DNA of 64,000 nt from Candidatus Stramentimicrobium fermentans (GTDB taxonomy: Bacteria > Atribacterota > Phoenicimicrobiia > Phoenicimicrobiales > Stramentimicrobiaceae), in contig JAAYOB010000005.1 in the NCBI GenBank assembly GCA_012520575.1, positions 1-64,000 of the forward strand, in the 5' to 3' direction. Both the position numbers and the translations under genes were made by a program. Below the pieces are notes generated by a model that saw nothing but the letters and a program-made list of their open reading frames with translations, did not search any database and had not been told where the DNA came from. Positions within the stretch are counted from its first letter, which is position 1, and every line of letters begins with the position of its first letter. Of the stretch, positions 44,587 to 54,326 are shown piece after piece.

Positions 44587-47238
44587 ATGGAAAAAATGAC
44601 CGGTCAGCAAATAAGAACTGCTTTTTTACAATTTTTCCAGTCTAAAGGCCATAAGATTACGCCCAGCGCCTCCCTCATACCGGATGACCCTACCATATTA
44701 TTGACTATTGCCGGTATGGTCCCTTTTAAACCAATTTTTTTGGGACAGGTTAAATCTGCACTAAAAAGAGCAACAACTTCGCAAAAATGCTTGAGAACTA
44801 ATGACATTGAAAATGTAGGGAAGACCGCCCGCCACCATACTTTCTTTGAAATGCTGGGTAATTTTTCTTTTGGAGACTATTTTAAAAAAGAAGCTATATT
44901 GTGGGGATGGGAATTTTTTACCGAAGTGATAGATTTGCCTCAGGATAAACTCTATGTTTCCGTCTATAAAGATGATGATGAGGCTTTTAACTTGTGGCAT
45001 ACTATGGTGGGATTACCGGAAGAACGTATCGTAAGATTAGGAGAAGAAGATAACTTTTGGAAAGTTGGCCCCGAAGGCCCCTGTGGTCCCTGTTCTGAAA
45101 TTTATATCGATTTAGGTCCAGAAAAAGCCTCGCCTCACAGAGGAGGGGTAGGCGTTGATGATCGATATTTAGAGCTGTGGAATCTGGTCTTTATGCAATA
45201 TAATCGCAATAAAGATGGTTCTCTTACGCCGTTACCTTCTCAGAATATTGATACCGGACTGGGGTTAGAAAGAATGGCTTCGGTTCTGCAAAACGCATCT
45301 TCCGATTTTGAAACAGACCTGTTTCTCCCCATTATAGACTATACCGGTCAAAAAGCCGGAGTTCTTTATGGTAAAAATCAAAAAACTGATGTTGCCTTAA
45401 AGATAATTTCAGACCACATCCGCGCCATAGTCTTTCTGATTTCAGATGGCGTTATGCCCTCCAATGAAGGCAGAGGGTATGTCTTAAGAATGTTATTGAG
45501 AAGGGCTTACCGTTTCGGCAAGCTGCTTAATTTTAATGAGCCTTTTCTCTACGATATTGCCCCACAGGTTATTCAAATTATGCAAACTTCCTACCCGGAA
45601 TTAAAGGAAAGAGAGAGTGTTATATGTGAACTTATCCTGACGGAGGAAAACCGTTTTCAGGCGACACTCCAATTGGGTCTTCACATGCTGGAAGAATACA
45701 TAAGGAAGCTGAGAAGAGGCAATCAGCAGGTTCTTAGCGGCAAAGATGCCTTCACTCTCTATGACACCTATGGCTTTCCTCTGGAGATTACCAGAGATAT
45801 ATTGTCTGAATCGGGATTGTCTGTAGATGAGCAGGATTATGAAAAATATATGTCAGAACAAAAAGAACGCTCCCGTCAATCCCGGGGACAGGACCGGAAT
45901 AGTGATAAAGTAAAAGAGAAACAAGAACAAATCTATCAAGAAATTCAATCTATTAGCGGAGATACCGAATTTTGCGGCTATACCCGGATTGCAGCCAGTA
46001 CCAGAATAATCGCTATTATCAAGAACTCTAAGCAGATTGAACAGCTTAATGCCAATGAAGATGCTCTAATAATACTGGAAGAGACTCCCTTTTATGCTGA
46101 AAAAGGCGGTCAAAAAGGAGATACCGGTACTATAACGGATACCGATAAATCCGATTCTCTGGCCCGTATATATGATACCCGGATGCCTTTAGAAGGCCTG
46201 ATAGTCCACCATGCCAGGGTAGAGAAGGGTACTTTTACTAAAAATCAAATAGTCAAAGCAGAGATAGATAATGAGGAGAGGACTGCTATCGCTGCTAACC
46301 ACACTGCAACCCATCTTTTACACTATGCGCTGCGCGAAGTGTTAGGCAATCATGTTACCCAGGCCGGCTCCTCGGTGACCTCTGAGCGCCTAAGGTTTGA
46401 CTATACGCATTATAGTCAGTTACAGAAAGAAGAGTTGGCTCAGATTGAAAGAATTGTGAATCAAAAAATTCGAGAAAACCATCGGGTGACCTCAGAAATT
46501 ATTGGCTTTCAGACTGCCAGAGAAAAGGGTGCCCTTGCCTTTTTTAACGAAAAATATGGAGAGCAAGTGCGTATGATTGATATTGGCGGTTTCAGTAAGG
46601 AGCTCTGCGGCGGTACTCACCTGGAGCAGACTTTTAAAATCGGCATTTTTAAAATTGTTTTAGAACAGGGCATTGGCAGCGGTTTAAGGCGGATTGAAGC
46701 GGTTACCGGAGAAAAAGCCTGGGACTATATTAAAAAAGAAGAAAGTATTTTGGAAGAATTACAAAAATCTTTAGATGTCACTATTAATAAATTGCCTCAA
46801 AAGGTAGAACAATTACTGTTAGAAAGAGAGTCCCTTGTCCGCAGCTATCGTCTCCTCCGGAAAAATACACTCCCTTACCGCTTGGAGAGCATTATTAATT
46901 CTAAAAAAATAATAAAAGAAATTTCCCTTGTCTCGGCAATCCTCGATATCGATGATAAATCGGAGTTGAGAACAGCCGGGGACTTGCTCAAAGAAAAGAT
47001 AAAATCAGGAATTATTATTCTGGGAGCAACATTAAAAGAAGACAAGATTATTTTAATAGTTATGTTGACCGATGACTTAATCCATAAGGGATATGATGCC
47101 GGAAAGATTATTGCTCCACTGGCTCAGGCCCTCCGGGGGAAAGGCGGAGGCAAACGTCATTATGCTCAGGCCGGCGGAACAGGCCATTCCAAATTACGTG
47201 ATTTGTTTCAAAATATCGAACAATATATACAGATTTGA
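44587..47238 (+). CDS. alaS: Alanyl-tRNA synthetase
   Basis: An 883-residue class II synthetase: MTGQQIRTAFLQFF, SQKCLRTNDIENVGKTARHHTF, GNFSFGDYFKKEAI, editing-domain HTATHLLHYALR and CGGTHLEQT, and a C-terminal oligomerisation domain ending in GKGGGKRHYAQAGG. It charges tRNA-Ala and hydrolyses misacylated tRNA. AAAAGGA lies upstream of the ATG. It starts the conserved alaS-ruvX-mltG-udk order. Confidence 0.97.
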   Translation: MEKMTGQQIRTAFLQFFQSKGHKITPSASLIPDDPTILLTIAGMVPFKPIFLGQVKSALKRATTSQKCLRTNDIENVGKTARHHTFFEMLGNFSFGDYFKKEAILWGWEFFTEVIDLPQDKLYVSVYKDDDEAFNLWHTMVGLPEERIVRLGEEDNFWKVGPEGPCGPCSEIYIDLGPEKASPHRGGVGVDDRYLELWNLVFMQYNRNKDGSLTPLPSQNIDTGLGLERMASVLQNASSDFETDLFLPIIDYTGQKAGVLYGKNQKTDVALKIISDHIRAIVFLISDGVMPSNEGRGYVLRMLLRRAYRFGKLLNFNEPFLYDIAPQVIQIMQTSYPELKERESVICELILTEENRFQATLQLGLHMLEEYIRKLRRGNQQVLSGKDAFTLYDTYGFPLEITRDILSESGLSVDEQDYEKYMSEQKERSRQSRGQDRNSDKVKEKQEQIYQEIQSISGDTEFCGYTRIAASTRIIAIIKNSKQIEQLNANEDALIILEETPFYAEKGGQKGDTGTITDTDKSDSLARIYDTRMPLEGLIVHHARVEKGTFTKNQIVKAEIDNEERTAIAANHTATHLLHYALREVLGNHVTQAGSSVTSERLRFDYTHYSQLQKEELAQIERIVNQKIRENHRVTSEIIGFQTAREKGALAFFNEKYGEQVRMIDIGGFSKELCGGTHLEQTFKIGIFKIVLEQGIGSGLRRIEAVTGEKAWDYIKKEESILEELQKSLDVTINKLPQKVEQLLLERESLVRSYRLLRKNTLPYRLESIINSKKIIKEISLVSAILDIDDKSELRTAGDLLKEKIKSGIIILGATLKEDKIILIVMLTDDLIHKGYDAGKIIAPLAQALRGKGGGKRHYAQAGGTGHSKLRDLFQNIEQYIQI

Positions 47239-47413
47239 GAGCTGTTTACTTCTTTCTTTGCTCTCTATTCTTAGCCGCACCTATCTCATAATAAATATAT
47301 ACATGTCAGATTTATGCATGGAAAGCTTTTTAAATTTCATTTTCACTGTACAATAAGAAATTAATTAAATATATTTTTAGGAATGACCCAACCAAAAGAT
47401 AAGGAGACGGTAA

Positions 47414-47827
47414 TTGAGAATATTAGGGATTGACTTAGGTGAAAAGAGAATCGGTTTAGCTGTCAGTGATGCCTTGGGAATCACTGCCCAGGGGCTGGAA
47501 ACCATTCAGTTGAAAGGAGAATATGAAGTTTGCCCTAAAATTATGAAGGTGATTGAAGAGAAAAATATCGGGAAAATCGTTTTTGGCTTGCCAAGAAATA
47601 TGAATGGGACCTTAGGGCCGCAAGCCCAAAAGGTACAAAAAATTGCTGAAAAAATTAAAGAATTAAGCAATTTGCCAATAGATTTTGAAGATGAAAGATT
47701 GAGCACCATGAGTGCCGAAAAAGTATTGCTGGAGGCGGATACCAGCAGGGCTAAGCGGAAAAAGGCAATCGACCGCCTATCCGCAGTCATTATACTGCAG
47801 TCCTATCTGGACCGACAGCCAAGATAA
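47414..47827 (+). CDS. ruvX: Putative pre-16S rRNA nuclease/Holliday junction resolvase YqgF
   Basis: A 137-residue RNase H-fold protein: RILGIDLGEKRIGLAVSDALG, IVFGLPRNMNGTLG, FEDERLSTMSAE and the C-terminal KKAIDRLSAVIILQSYLD. Members process 16S rRNA 5' ends in E. coli or were proposed as resolvases. TTG at 47414 follows AAGGAG. It follows alaS and precedes mltG, the usual neighbourhood. Confidence 0.93.
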   Translation: MRILGIDLGEKRIGLAVSDALGITAQGLETIQLKGEYEVCPKIMKVIEEKNIGKIVFGLPRNMNGTLGPQAQKVQKIAEKIKELSNLPIDFEDERLSTMSAEKVLLEADTSRAKRKKAIDRLSAVIILQSYLDRQPR

Positions 47828-47836
47828 GGTATAAAA

Positions 47837-48805
47837 ATGAAAAAAATCCCCAATATTTTTCTTAGTTTATTATTTTTTCTGCCTTCTGTCATTCTTCTGT
47901 TTTTAATTTACGCTGCCTCCTGGTTTTATGCACCGCAAACCATGGGCCAATCCGTAGAGAAAGTGCTCGAAATACCTTATGGTTATAATAGTGTTCAAAT
48001 AAGGCAATTATTAGAAGAAGAGGGCATTATAAGACCCTATAGCCATCTTTTTCAACATACCACCAAACTGATGAAAGTTGATGGAAAGCTGCAGACAGGG
48101 GAATACCGTTTCTCTTCTTCTCAGAGTATTTCTCAGATTATTGACCAGTTAGTGAAAGGGAAAACAATACGTTATAGCATTACCGTTCCCGAAGGATTTC
48201 AAACAAAACAGATTGCCCGACTGCTGGCAGATAAGAATATCGCAGACCATGATGAATTCCTTGAGCTGGCCAAAAGAGAAGAGCAATTCCGGGAAGGGTA
48301 TCTATTTCCTGATACCTATGAGTTCCCAAAAAATTTCGGAGCAGAAAATGTTCTTAAATTAATGCATAAAAATTTCGAGGATACAGTCTATCAACATGTT
48401 GACCCAAAACAGGAATTTCCTGCGGGTTTGAACTTTGAGCAGATAATTATTTTAGCTTCCATTATCGAAAAAGAAGCCCAAGGAGCAGAAGATAAGTTTA
48501 AAATCGCTTCAGTTTTTTATAATAGGCTAAAAGTCGGTATGCCCCTGCAATCTTGCGCTACTATTCAATATTTACTGGGGCAACCACAGGAAAAATTGAC
48601 TCAACAGGATTTAGACACTGATTCTCCTTACAATACCTACCTGCATTCCGGATTACCGCCGGGACCAATCTGTAATCCCGGATTAGATTCAATTTTGGCG
48701 GCCGTCCTGCCGGCACAGGAAGAATATTTTTACTTTGTTCTGGGCAAAGAGGGGAAGCATATCTTTTCTAAAACCTATCAGGAGCATCTCCATAACAAAC
48801 CATAG
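47837..48805 (+). CDS. mltG: Endolytic transglycosylase MltG
   Basis: A 322-residue YceG-family protein with one N-terminal membrane segment (FLSLLFFLPSVILLFLIYAA), a LysM-like middle and the YceG core: GYLFPDTYEFP, LASIIEKEAQG with the catalytic Glu, FYNRLKVGMPLQS, YNTYLHSGLPPGPICNPG and FYFVLG. It cleaves nascent glycan strands outside the membrane. It is 9 bp after ruvX. Confidence 0.93.
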   Translation: MKKIPNIFLSLLFFLPSVILLFLIYAASWFYAPQTMGQSVEKVLEIPYGYNSVQIRQLLEEEGIIRPYSHLFQHTTKLMKVDGKLQTGEYRFSSSQSISQIIDQLVKGKTIRYSITVPEGFQTKQIARLLADKNIADHDEFLELAKREEQFREGYLFPDTYEFPKNFGAENVLKLMHKNFEDTVYQHVDPKQEFPAGLNFEQIIILASIIEKEAQGAEDKFKIASVFYNRLKVGMPLQSCATIQYLLGQPQEKLTQQDLDTDSPYNTYLHSGLPPGPICNPGLDSILAAVLPAQEEYFYFVLGKEGKHIFSKTYQEHLHNKP

Positions 48806-48850
48806 ACATGGATAATAGTTTTGAAAATATAAACAAAACTCTCTTTCTCC

Positions 48851-48969
48851 GGTCATTACCGACACTGTACCGGCAATGTGTGGTAATCTCATATTCTGTT
48901 GCTGCAATAATTTAGTCTGAAGGCGACAACCGATAAATTGTAAATCGCTTTAACCGATAAACGATAATT
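48851..48969 (+). repeat. Degenerate dispersed intergenic repeat between mltG and udk
   Basis: Reads GGTCATTACC, then GTGTGGTAATCTCATATTC, then CTGTTGC and a tail with GACAACCGATAAATTG and TTTAACCGATAAACG. The middle corresponds to GTGGTAATATCATGCTCTG at 34895 and GTGGCAAGCTCATACTCTG at 55658, showing a family with a conserved core. Confidence 0.55.
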
Positions 48970-49037
48970 TCTTTATCTCTTCTCACATCATATTTATGCT
49001 ATACTACTGGTATTGATAAAAAATTCAGGAGTACAAA

Positions 49038-49664
49038 ATGCGCCCACTCATTATAGGCATTGCCGGCGGCTCCGGCAGCGGAAAGACTACCGTTGCGGAA
49101 AATATCTGTCAGGGCATTATAGAAGGTAAAAAAGCCTTGATTATTGCTCAGGATTCTTACTACAAAGACCTCTCCCATCTTTCCTTTGCAGAACGAAAAA
49201 AAATCAATTTTGACCATCCTTCTGCCTTTGATAACAAGCTATTGTTAGAACATTTAAACAAATTAAAAAATTGCGAACCTATTTCCATGCCTGTCTACTC
49301 TTTTCTGCGACATACCCGCAAAAAATCCACTAAATATATTAAACCGGCAGAGGTTATAATCTTAGAGGGAATCTTAATTTTAGAAGAAGAATCAATTCGC
49401 GAGCTGCTCGATATCAAGATTTATGTAGATACTGACTCAGATGAACGCTTTATCCGCAGATTAATTCGTGATACCAGTGAAAGAGGCAGAAGTCTTTCAT
49501 CGGTAGTAGAGCAATACCTTAGCCGTGTGAAACCCATGTTTTTGCAATTTGTGGAACCGTCAAAACGCTATGCTGATATTATTATTCCCCAGGGTGGTTT
49601 AAATAAAGTGGCTATTGACATAGTTACCAGCAATATTAATGCCCAAATCGCTCAATTAACTTGA
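49038..49664 (+). CDS. udk: Uridine kinase
   Basis: A 208-residue uridine/cytidine kinase: P-loop GIAGGSGSGKTTVAE, AQDSYYKDLSHLSFAERKK, FDHPSAFDNKLL, SFLRHTRKKST and LEGILILEEE. It phosphorylates uridine to UMP. CAGGAG lies upstream of the ATG. Its location downstream of mltG matches Firmicutes gene order. Confidence 0.94.
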   Translation: MRPLIIGIAGGSGSGKTTVAENICQGIIEGKKALIIAQDSYYKDLSHLSFAERKKINFDHPSAFDNKLLLEHLNKLKNCEPISMPVYSFLRHTRKKSTKYIKPAEVIILEGILILEEESIRELLDIKIYVDTDSDERFIRRLIRDTSERGRSLSSVVEQYLSRVKPMFLQFVEPSKRYADIIIPQGGLNKVAIDIVTSNINAQIAQLT

Positions 49665-49701
49665 CAATTAAAAAAATTTAATGCTACTCGAAGGAGTTTT
49701 A

Positions 49702-50259
49702 GTGTTAAAACCTTGCCGATTAAATCTTAATTTACTGTTGCCCGATGTCTATCTGGAGAATATCTGTTCCATTGATATAGAAAAATTGAAAACGCGGAAG
49801 AATATTAAAGGAATTATTATAGATCTGGATAATACTTTGATTCCCTATGGGCAAAAAACCCTGGACGATAAGACTAAAGACTGGATTAAACAAGTCAAGC
49901 AATCCGGACTTAAAATACACATTGTTTCCAATTCTCACATCAGGAAAGTCTCAAATATCGGCAATTTGCTGGAAATTCCCTATTTTTATAATTGCTTCAA
50001 ACCTTTCCAAAAATATATCTTGCTGGCTATGGAAGAAATGAATACCGGATATGAGGAAACAGCCATTATCGGCGACCAGATACTTACCGATGTGTTAGGA
50101 GGCAACTTTGCCCGGCTGTTAACCATTCTGGTTCACCCATTGAGTTCCACTGATTCCATATTCACAACTCTATTCAACAGAACTTTGGAACGGCTTATAT
50201 TCTCATTCTGGTCAAAAAATGGTAAAATAGAACAGACTAAAGGTAAATGGCCTCAATGA
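49702..50259 (+). CDS. yqeG: YqeG-family HAD-type phosphatase
   Basis: About 185 residues, a small HAD-family phosphatase: motif I DLDNTLIPYG with the nucleophile Asp, motif II IVSNSHIRK, and motif III/IV IGDQILTDVLGGN. The N-terminal LLPDVYLENICSID is typical of YqeG, whose yeast relative Gep4 is a phosphatidylglycerophosphatase. The GTG at 49702, five bases after AAGGAG and giving MLKPCRLN, is preferred to the ATG at 49681, which lacks a site. Confidence 0.85.
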   Translation: MLKPCRLNLNLLLPDVYLENICSIDIEKLKTRKNIKGIIIDLDNTLIPYGQKTLDDKTKDWIKQVKQSGLKIHIVSNSHIRKVSNIGNLLEIPYFYNCFKPFQKYILLAMEEMNTGYEETAIIGDQILTDVLGGNFARLLTILVHPLSSTDSIFTTLFNRTLERLIFSFWSKNGKIEQTKGKWPQ

Positions 50260-50515
50260 CGATAAGATAACATAAAATTGTTTAAATTAGCTCTACCGAT
50301 TAGAAAGAGAAAGATTATATAATATATTATGGAATGAATCGGATAAATGGAATTGGCACAATTTAAAATACAAATTTGCCTAAATTAAAGTTTTATAAAG
50401 AAAATGTAGTATAATAAAGATATATCTCTTAAAATATCACTTGATTTAAACAACGTTAATATTTGAATCCTTCTTTATAGATTAAAAGAATCAGCTCTAA
50501 AAATGAGGATGCTAT

Positions 50516-52243
50516 ATGACGCGCTCCCTAAAAGAAAAAGGAATAACCGGTGAATTTTTACTAAATTTATTGGTCAGTAAAAAAATTATCACCAGCAAAG
50601 AGGCTGAAGAGATTTGCCGTAAACAAGGAGAAAACGGTTTACCCGTACAGAGAATAGTCCTGGATTCGGGCATTCTAAACAAAATAGAGATGATGCAATT
50701 ACTCTCCTGCGAAATTGGTATTCCGTATTTAGATTTAGAGGGCAGGACCTTTGACCCTTCTATATTGGCACTGGTCTCTGAAGAGCTTTCCCGTAAACAT
50801 AATCTGGCTACCATCGATAAAAAGAACGGCAAACTTGTGGTAGCTATGGCTAACCCTTTAGATGTCTTCGCACATGATGAGATTAGAATCCTGACCGGCT
50901 TTGATGTGGAACCCTATTTGGCTTGCAGAGAGGATATCAACAAGGTTTTAGATTCAGTCTATGGAATTACCGAAAGTTGGCAGCAGATGATAGGGGAGAT
51001 ATCGTCGCTTCCCATAGCGGCGGTAGAAGATGAAGTCGAAGATATGGAGATTACCAAAGGTATTTCAGAAAGTCACGAAGCCCCTGTTATTGCCCTGGTG
51101 AACCTTATTTTGCTTCGTGCCATTAAGGAAAGTGCCAGTGATATCCACATAGAACCGTTCGGCGATAAATCATTAAGGGTGAGATATCGCATTGACGGAA
51201 TACTGCACGATATTATGTCTCCTCCCCGCAGTTTGCATATGGCAATTATTTCGCGTGTAAAAATTATGTCCCACCTCAATATAGCCGAGAGACGTCTGCC
51301 GCAGGATGGCCGAATCAAAGTACAGGTACATGGCCGTGAAATCAATTTTCGGGTGTCCACCATTCCTGCTGTAAACGGAGAGAGTGCGGTATTAAGAATA
51401 TTAGACCCGGCTCAAATCAGATTAGATTTAAAGACACTCGGCTTTTCCAAAGATAATTTTATTAAATTCCAAGAACTCATTACCAGGCCAAATGGTATTA
51501 TTCTGGTTACCGGTCCTACCGGCAGCGGCAAGTCTACCACTTTATATGCCGTTTTAAATACCTTGAATTCTCTTGAAAAAAAGATAATGACCATAGAAGA
51601 TCCGGTAGAATACCGCTTAGACGGGATAAATCAATTACAGGCAAAACCAAAAATAGGTTTGACATTTGCTGCCGGTTTGCGTAGTTTTCTGCGTCAGGAC
51701 CCCGATATAATGTTAGTGGGAGAGATACGGGATAAAGAAACTGCTGAGATTGCTATTCAATCGGCGCTGACCGGGCATTTAGTTTTAAGCACCCTGCATA
51801 CCAATGATGCTCCCAGTTCTGTTATCAGATTGGTGGATATGGGCATTGAACCGTTTTTGATATCTTCTTCTGTGATAGGGATACTGGCACAGCGCCTGGT
51901 GCGTAAAATTTGCTCTTATTGTAAAAAAGAAGTGCCCATAACCAATGAAATAAAGAATATTTTAGGAGAATGCCATTCAGATTCAGAGAATATTAAAATA
52001 TTCCATGGTGAAGGATGCAGCCATTGTAAAAATACCGGATATAAAGGAAGAACTGCCATTTTTGAATTTATGATAGTGAATGATTGTATTCGAGAATTAA
52101 TCTATAGGAATGCCCCTCTTTCTGAAATTAGGGAGGCTGCCATTAAAGTAAATGGCATGCTTACTTTAAAAGAAGATGGTTTACAGAAAGTTATAGAAGG
52201 ATTAACTACAATGGAAGAAGTAATGCGCGCCGCTTCCGCCTGA
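50516..52243 (+). CDS. pilB: Type IV pilus assembly ATPase (second PilB)
   Basis: A 575-residue PilB/GspE ATPase: an N-terminal MshEN-like/T2SSE domain (GEFLLNLLVSKKIITSKEAE), Walker A GPTGSGKSTTLYAV, Asp box IEDPVEYRL, Walker B DIMLVGEIRDKETA and a zinc site CSYC/CSHC. It starts the pilus locus and is followed by pilC after 316 bp. It shares its core with the 42.7-kb copy but the N-terminal domains differ, so the two may respond to different signals or serve different machines. The ATG follows GAGG. Confidence 0.91.
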   Translation: MTRSLKEKGITGEFLLNLLVSKKIITSKEAEEICRKQGENGLPVQRIVLDSGILNKIEMMQLLSCEIGIPYLDLEGRTFDPSILALVSEELSRKHNLATIDKKNGKLVVAMANPLDVFAHDEIRILTGFDVEPYLACREDINKVLDSVYGITESWQQMIGEISSLPIAAVEDEVEDMEITKGISESHEAPVIALVNLILLRAIKESASDIHIEPFGDKSLRVRYRIDGILHDIMSPPRSLHMAIISRVKIMSHLNIAERRLPQDGRIKVQVHGREINFRVSTIPAVNGESAVLRILDPAQIRLDLKTLGFSKDNFIKFQELITRPNGIILVTGPTGSGKSTTLYAVLNTLNSLEKKIMTIEDPVEYRLDGINQLQAKPKIGLTFAAGLRSFLRQDPDIMLVGEIRDKETAEIAIQSALTGHLVLSTLHTNDAPSSVIRLVDMGIEPFLISSSVIGILAQRLVRKICSYCKKEVPITNEIKNILGECHSDSENIKIFHGEGCSHCKNTGYKGRTAIFEFMIVNDCIRELIYRNAPLSEIREAAIKVNGMLTLKEDGLQKVIEGLTTMEEVMRAASA

Positions 52244-52559
52244 TTGTGCCGGAATATATGCGGGAATAGGTTTACAATTTTCGTTCATAATTTTAAGTCT
52301 TGTAAATCACAGCGGCTCTCGTCTTTGCATCTATCAGCAGGGGCGGCTTTTGAATTAGAATATCAAATATTTTTATCCAAAGACCTGGGTTTTATATCGC
52401 AAAGCATGAATATAAATTGACAAATGAAAAAATAAAAAAAATCATACGCATACTGCTCAACTAATCATTTTGCTAAAAATTATAAAAATTATTTTATTTA
52501 TAATATTATTATTCTCTAACAAATGACGACTTTTTAAGTTCCGGAGGTAAAATTTTAGA
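52244..52559 (+). other. Intergenic stretch between pilB and pilC
   Basis: About 316 bp, AT-rich, with no gene. It holds a possible TTGACA at 52418-52423 without a clearly paired -10. A GC-rich part at 52312-52355 (GCGGCTCTCG and GGGGCGGCTT) has some dyad character, but I could not fit a known riboswitch. Confidence 0.5.
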
Positions 52560-53768
52560 ATGCCATCATATTCTTTTAAAGCTCGGGACAGTTCCGGGCG
52601 GCTTTTGTCCGGCAGTATGGAAGCAAACAGCCGGGAAGCAGCTATCGAACGGCTGCATGAAATGAGATATTTCATTGTTTCCGTGGAAGAAAAACGCAAA
52701 AGTTTGCTCTCTACCGAAATAACCATTTTCAAAACTATCACAATTCGGGATTTGGCCATCTTCTTCCGCCAATTTGCTACCATGGTTAAAGCCGGCTTAT
52801 CACTGATTAGCTGTCTGGATATATTATCAAAACAGACTGAAAATAAGCTGTTGGCTAAAAAAGTAGATGATATCAAAAAAAGTGTGGAAGGCGGTTCCAC
52901 ACTTGCCGAAGCCTTTGGCAACCACCCGGAAACTTTTTCTAAATTATATCTGAATATGATTAAAGCCGGAGAGGTCGGCGGAGTGCTCGATGATGTTCTG
53001 AATAGGATGGCTACCTTAATGGAAAAGGAATATGAGCTGCGGCAGAAAATAAAATCTGCTATGACTTATCCTTTATTTATCTTCGGTGCTGCGATGATAA
53101 TGGCAGTATTCATGCTGACCTTTATCTTACCCCAATTTGTGGGAGTATTCCAATCCTTTGGGGGAGAGCTTCCTTTTCTGACTAAAATATTAGTATTTGT
53201 CACAATGGTTTTTAACCGTTTCTGGTATATTTTCCTGGCAGCTTTTGTTCTCCTTGTTTTTGCCTACATCGGTTATAGCCGTACCCAACATGGGCATAGA
53301 AATATTGACCGCATAAAATTAAAATTACCGATTTTCGGTAATCTGTTCCTTAAAACATCCATCACTCGTTTTGCCAGGACTCTGGGCACTTTAATCCAAA
53401 ACGGTGTTCCCATTATTCAATCTTTGAAAATTTCCGCCGAATCTATCGGCAACGATATCCTTGCTGAAGCGGTAATGGAAGCATCTGACCGCATCAAAGA
53501 AGGTCAGAGCATCTCCGCACCGCTGGAAGAAAGCAAAGTATTTCCGCCCATGGTAACTCAGATGATATTAGTAGGGGAGGAGAGCGGAGGGTTAGAAACA
53601 ATGCTCTTCAATGTTGCTAACTTTTATGATCAGGAAGTGGAAAGGGCCATAGAGCAGCTGACTTCTGTAATTGAACCGATGATGATGATAGTGGTAGCCC
53701 TGGTAGTGGGTGTAATGGTTATCGCTATGTATCTGCCTATTTTCAGTATGGTGCAGCTGATACAATAA
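52560..53768 (+). CDS. pilC: Type IV pilus inner-membrane platform protein
   Basis: A 402-residue PilC/GspF protein with two T2SSF domains (about 70-195 and 270-395) and three membrane segments. The start is PSYSFKARDSSGRLLSG, with ATMVKAGLSLISCLDIL and LIQNGVPIIQSLKISAE in the domains, and GEESGGLETMLFNVA and the final hydrophobic helix near MMMIVVALVVGVMVIAMYLP. It anchors PilB and pilin assembly. GGAGGT precedes the ATG. It is followed by sigma-factor genes, an unusual pilus neighbour. Confidence 0.92.
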   Translation: MPSYSFKARDSSGRLLSGSMEANSREAAIERLHEMRYFIVSVEEKRKSLLSTEITIFKTITIRDLAIFFRQFATMVKAGLSLISCLDILSKQTENKLLAKKVDDIKKSVEGGSTLAEAFGNHPETFSKLYLNMIKAGEVGGVLDDVLNRMATLMEKEYELRQKIKSAMTYPLFIFGAAMIMAVFMLTFILPQFVGVFQSFGGELPFLTKILVFVTMVFNRFWYIFLAAFVLLVFAYIGYSRTQHGHRNIDRIKLKLPIFGNLFLKTSITRFARTLGTLIQNGVPIIQSLKISAESIGNDILAEAVMEASDRIKEGQSISAPLEESKVFPPMVTQMILVGEESGGLETMLFNVANFYDQEVERAIEQLTSVIEPMMMIVVALVVGVMVIAMYLPIFSMVQLIQ

Positions 53769-53794
53769 AAAAGATAAAATGAGGTGTTAGTATT

Positions 53795-54325
53795 TTGGCG
53801 GCAGCAGAAATCGAAAGTAATAATTTCCAACCGAACTGTAACAGCAATAAGATTGAAGAAAATTTAGCTTTTTTAAAAGAAGTAGTGCAGGAGTTTCAAA
53901 ATTCCGGAGAGCCGGAAGAAGAACTTATGCAGGTAGGTTATATTGGACTATTAAACGCGGTTAACTTATATCAGGAACATCAGCAGGATACTTTCCAACA
54001 ATATGCCGGTAATTTAATTCGGGGAGAGATTCGTAACCATATCAGAGAAAAGAATAAGAAAGTAGATATACCGGATTGGTTATCGGTAATAATAAATAAA
54101 TTGTTGAATCAGATGCTTACTGCCTATCGGAAACAGTATAATAAATTTCCCAGTTTAGCGGAACTCTCTCAAATGCTCGAACTTTCACCGGAAATATTAA
54201 AAGAGGCCTTAAAGGCACGCAAGGCGGCAGTGGAGGTTTCTATCGACCAGCACAGAAGAAGCACTATTGACTTACAGGAGCCTCTTGATATAGTTAAAAT
54301 CAGAAAAGAAATCAATAAAAGGTAA
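53795..54325 (+). CDS. Truncated sigma-70 family protein (regions 2-3, no region 4)
   Basis: A 176-residue protein like its downstream neighbour: region 2 MQVGYIGLLNAVNLYQ and LIRGEIRNHIREKNKKVDIP, and region 3 KQYNKFPSLAELSQMLEL. It stops before region 4, the part that would read a -35 element. The promoter-melting segment FQQYAGNLI differs from FTTYATWLI in the neighbour, losing the aromatic Trp. It may be a non-functional sigma-like regulator, or a partner of the downstream sigma. The TTG start follows GAGGTG. The stop at 54325 is one base from the next start. Confidence 0.75.
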   Translation: MAAAEIESNNFQPNCNSNKIEENLAFLKEVVQEFQNSGEPEEELMQVGYIGLLNAVNLYQEHQQDTFQQYAGNLIRGEIRNHIREKNKKVDIPDWLSVIINKLLNQMLTAYRKQYNKFPSLAELSQMLELSPEILKEALKARKAAVEVSIDQHRRSTIDLQEPLDIVKIRKEINKR

Positions 54326-54326
54326 C

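Noticed and set aside
47093-47356. Short + strand frame overlapping the end of alaS
   Set aside because: It overlaps the alaS reading frame and has no family features.
52244-52559. Cyclic-di-GMP riboswitch before pilC
   Set aside because: No GEMM-like core or paired arms matched.
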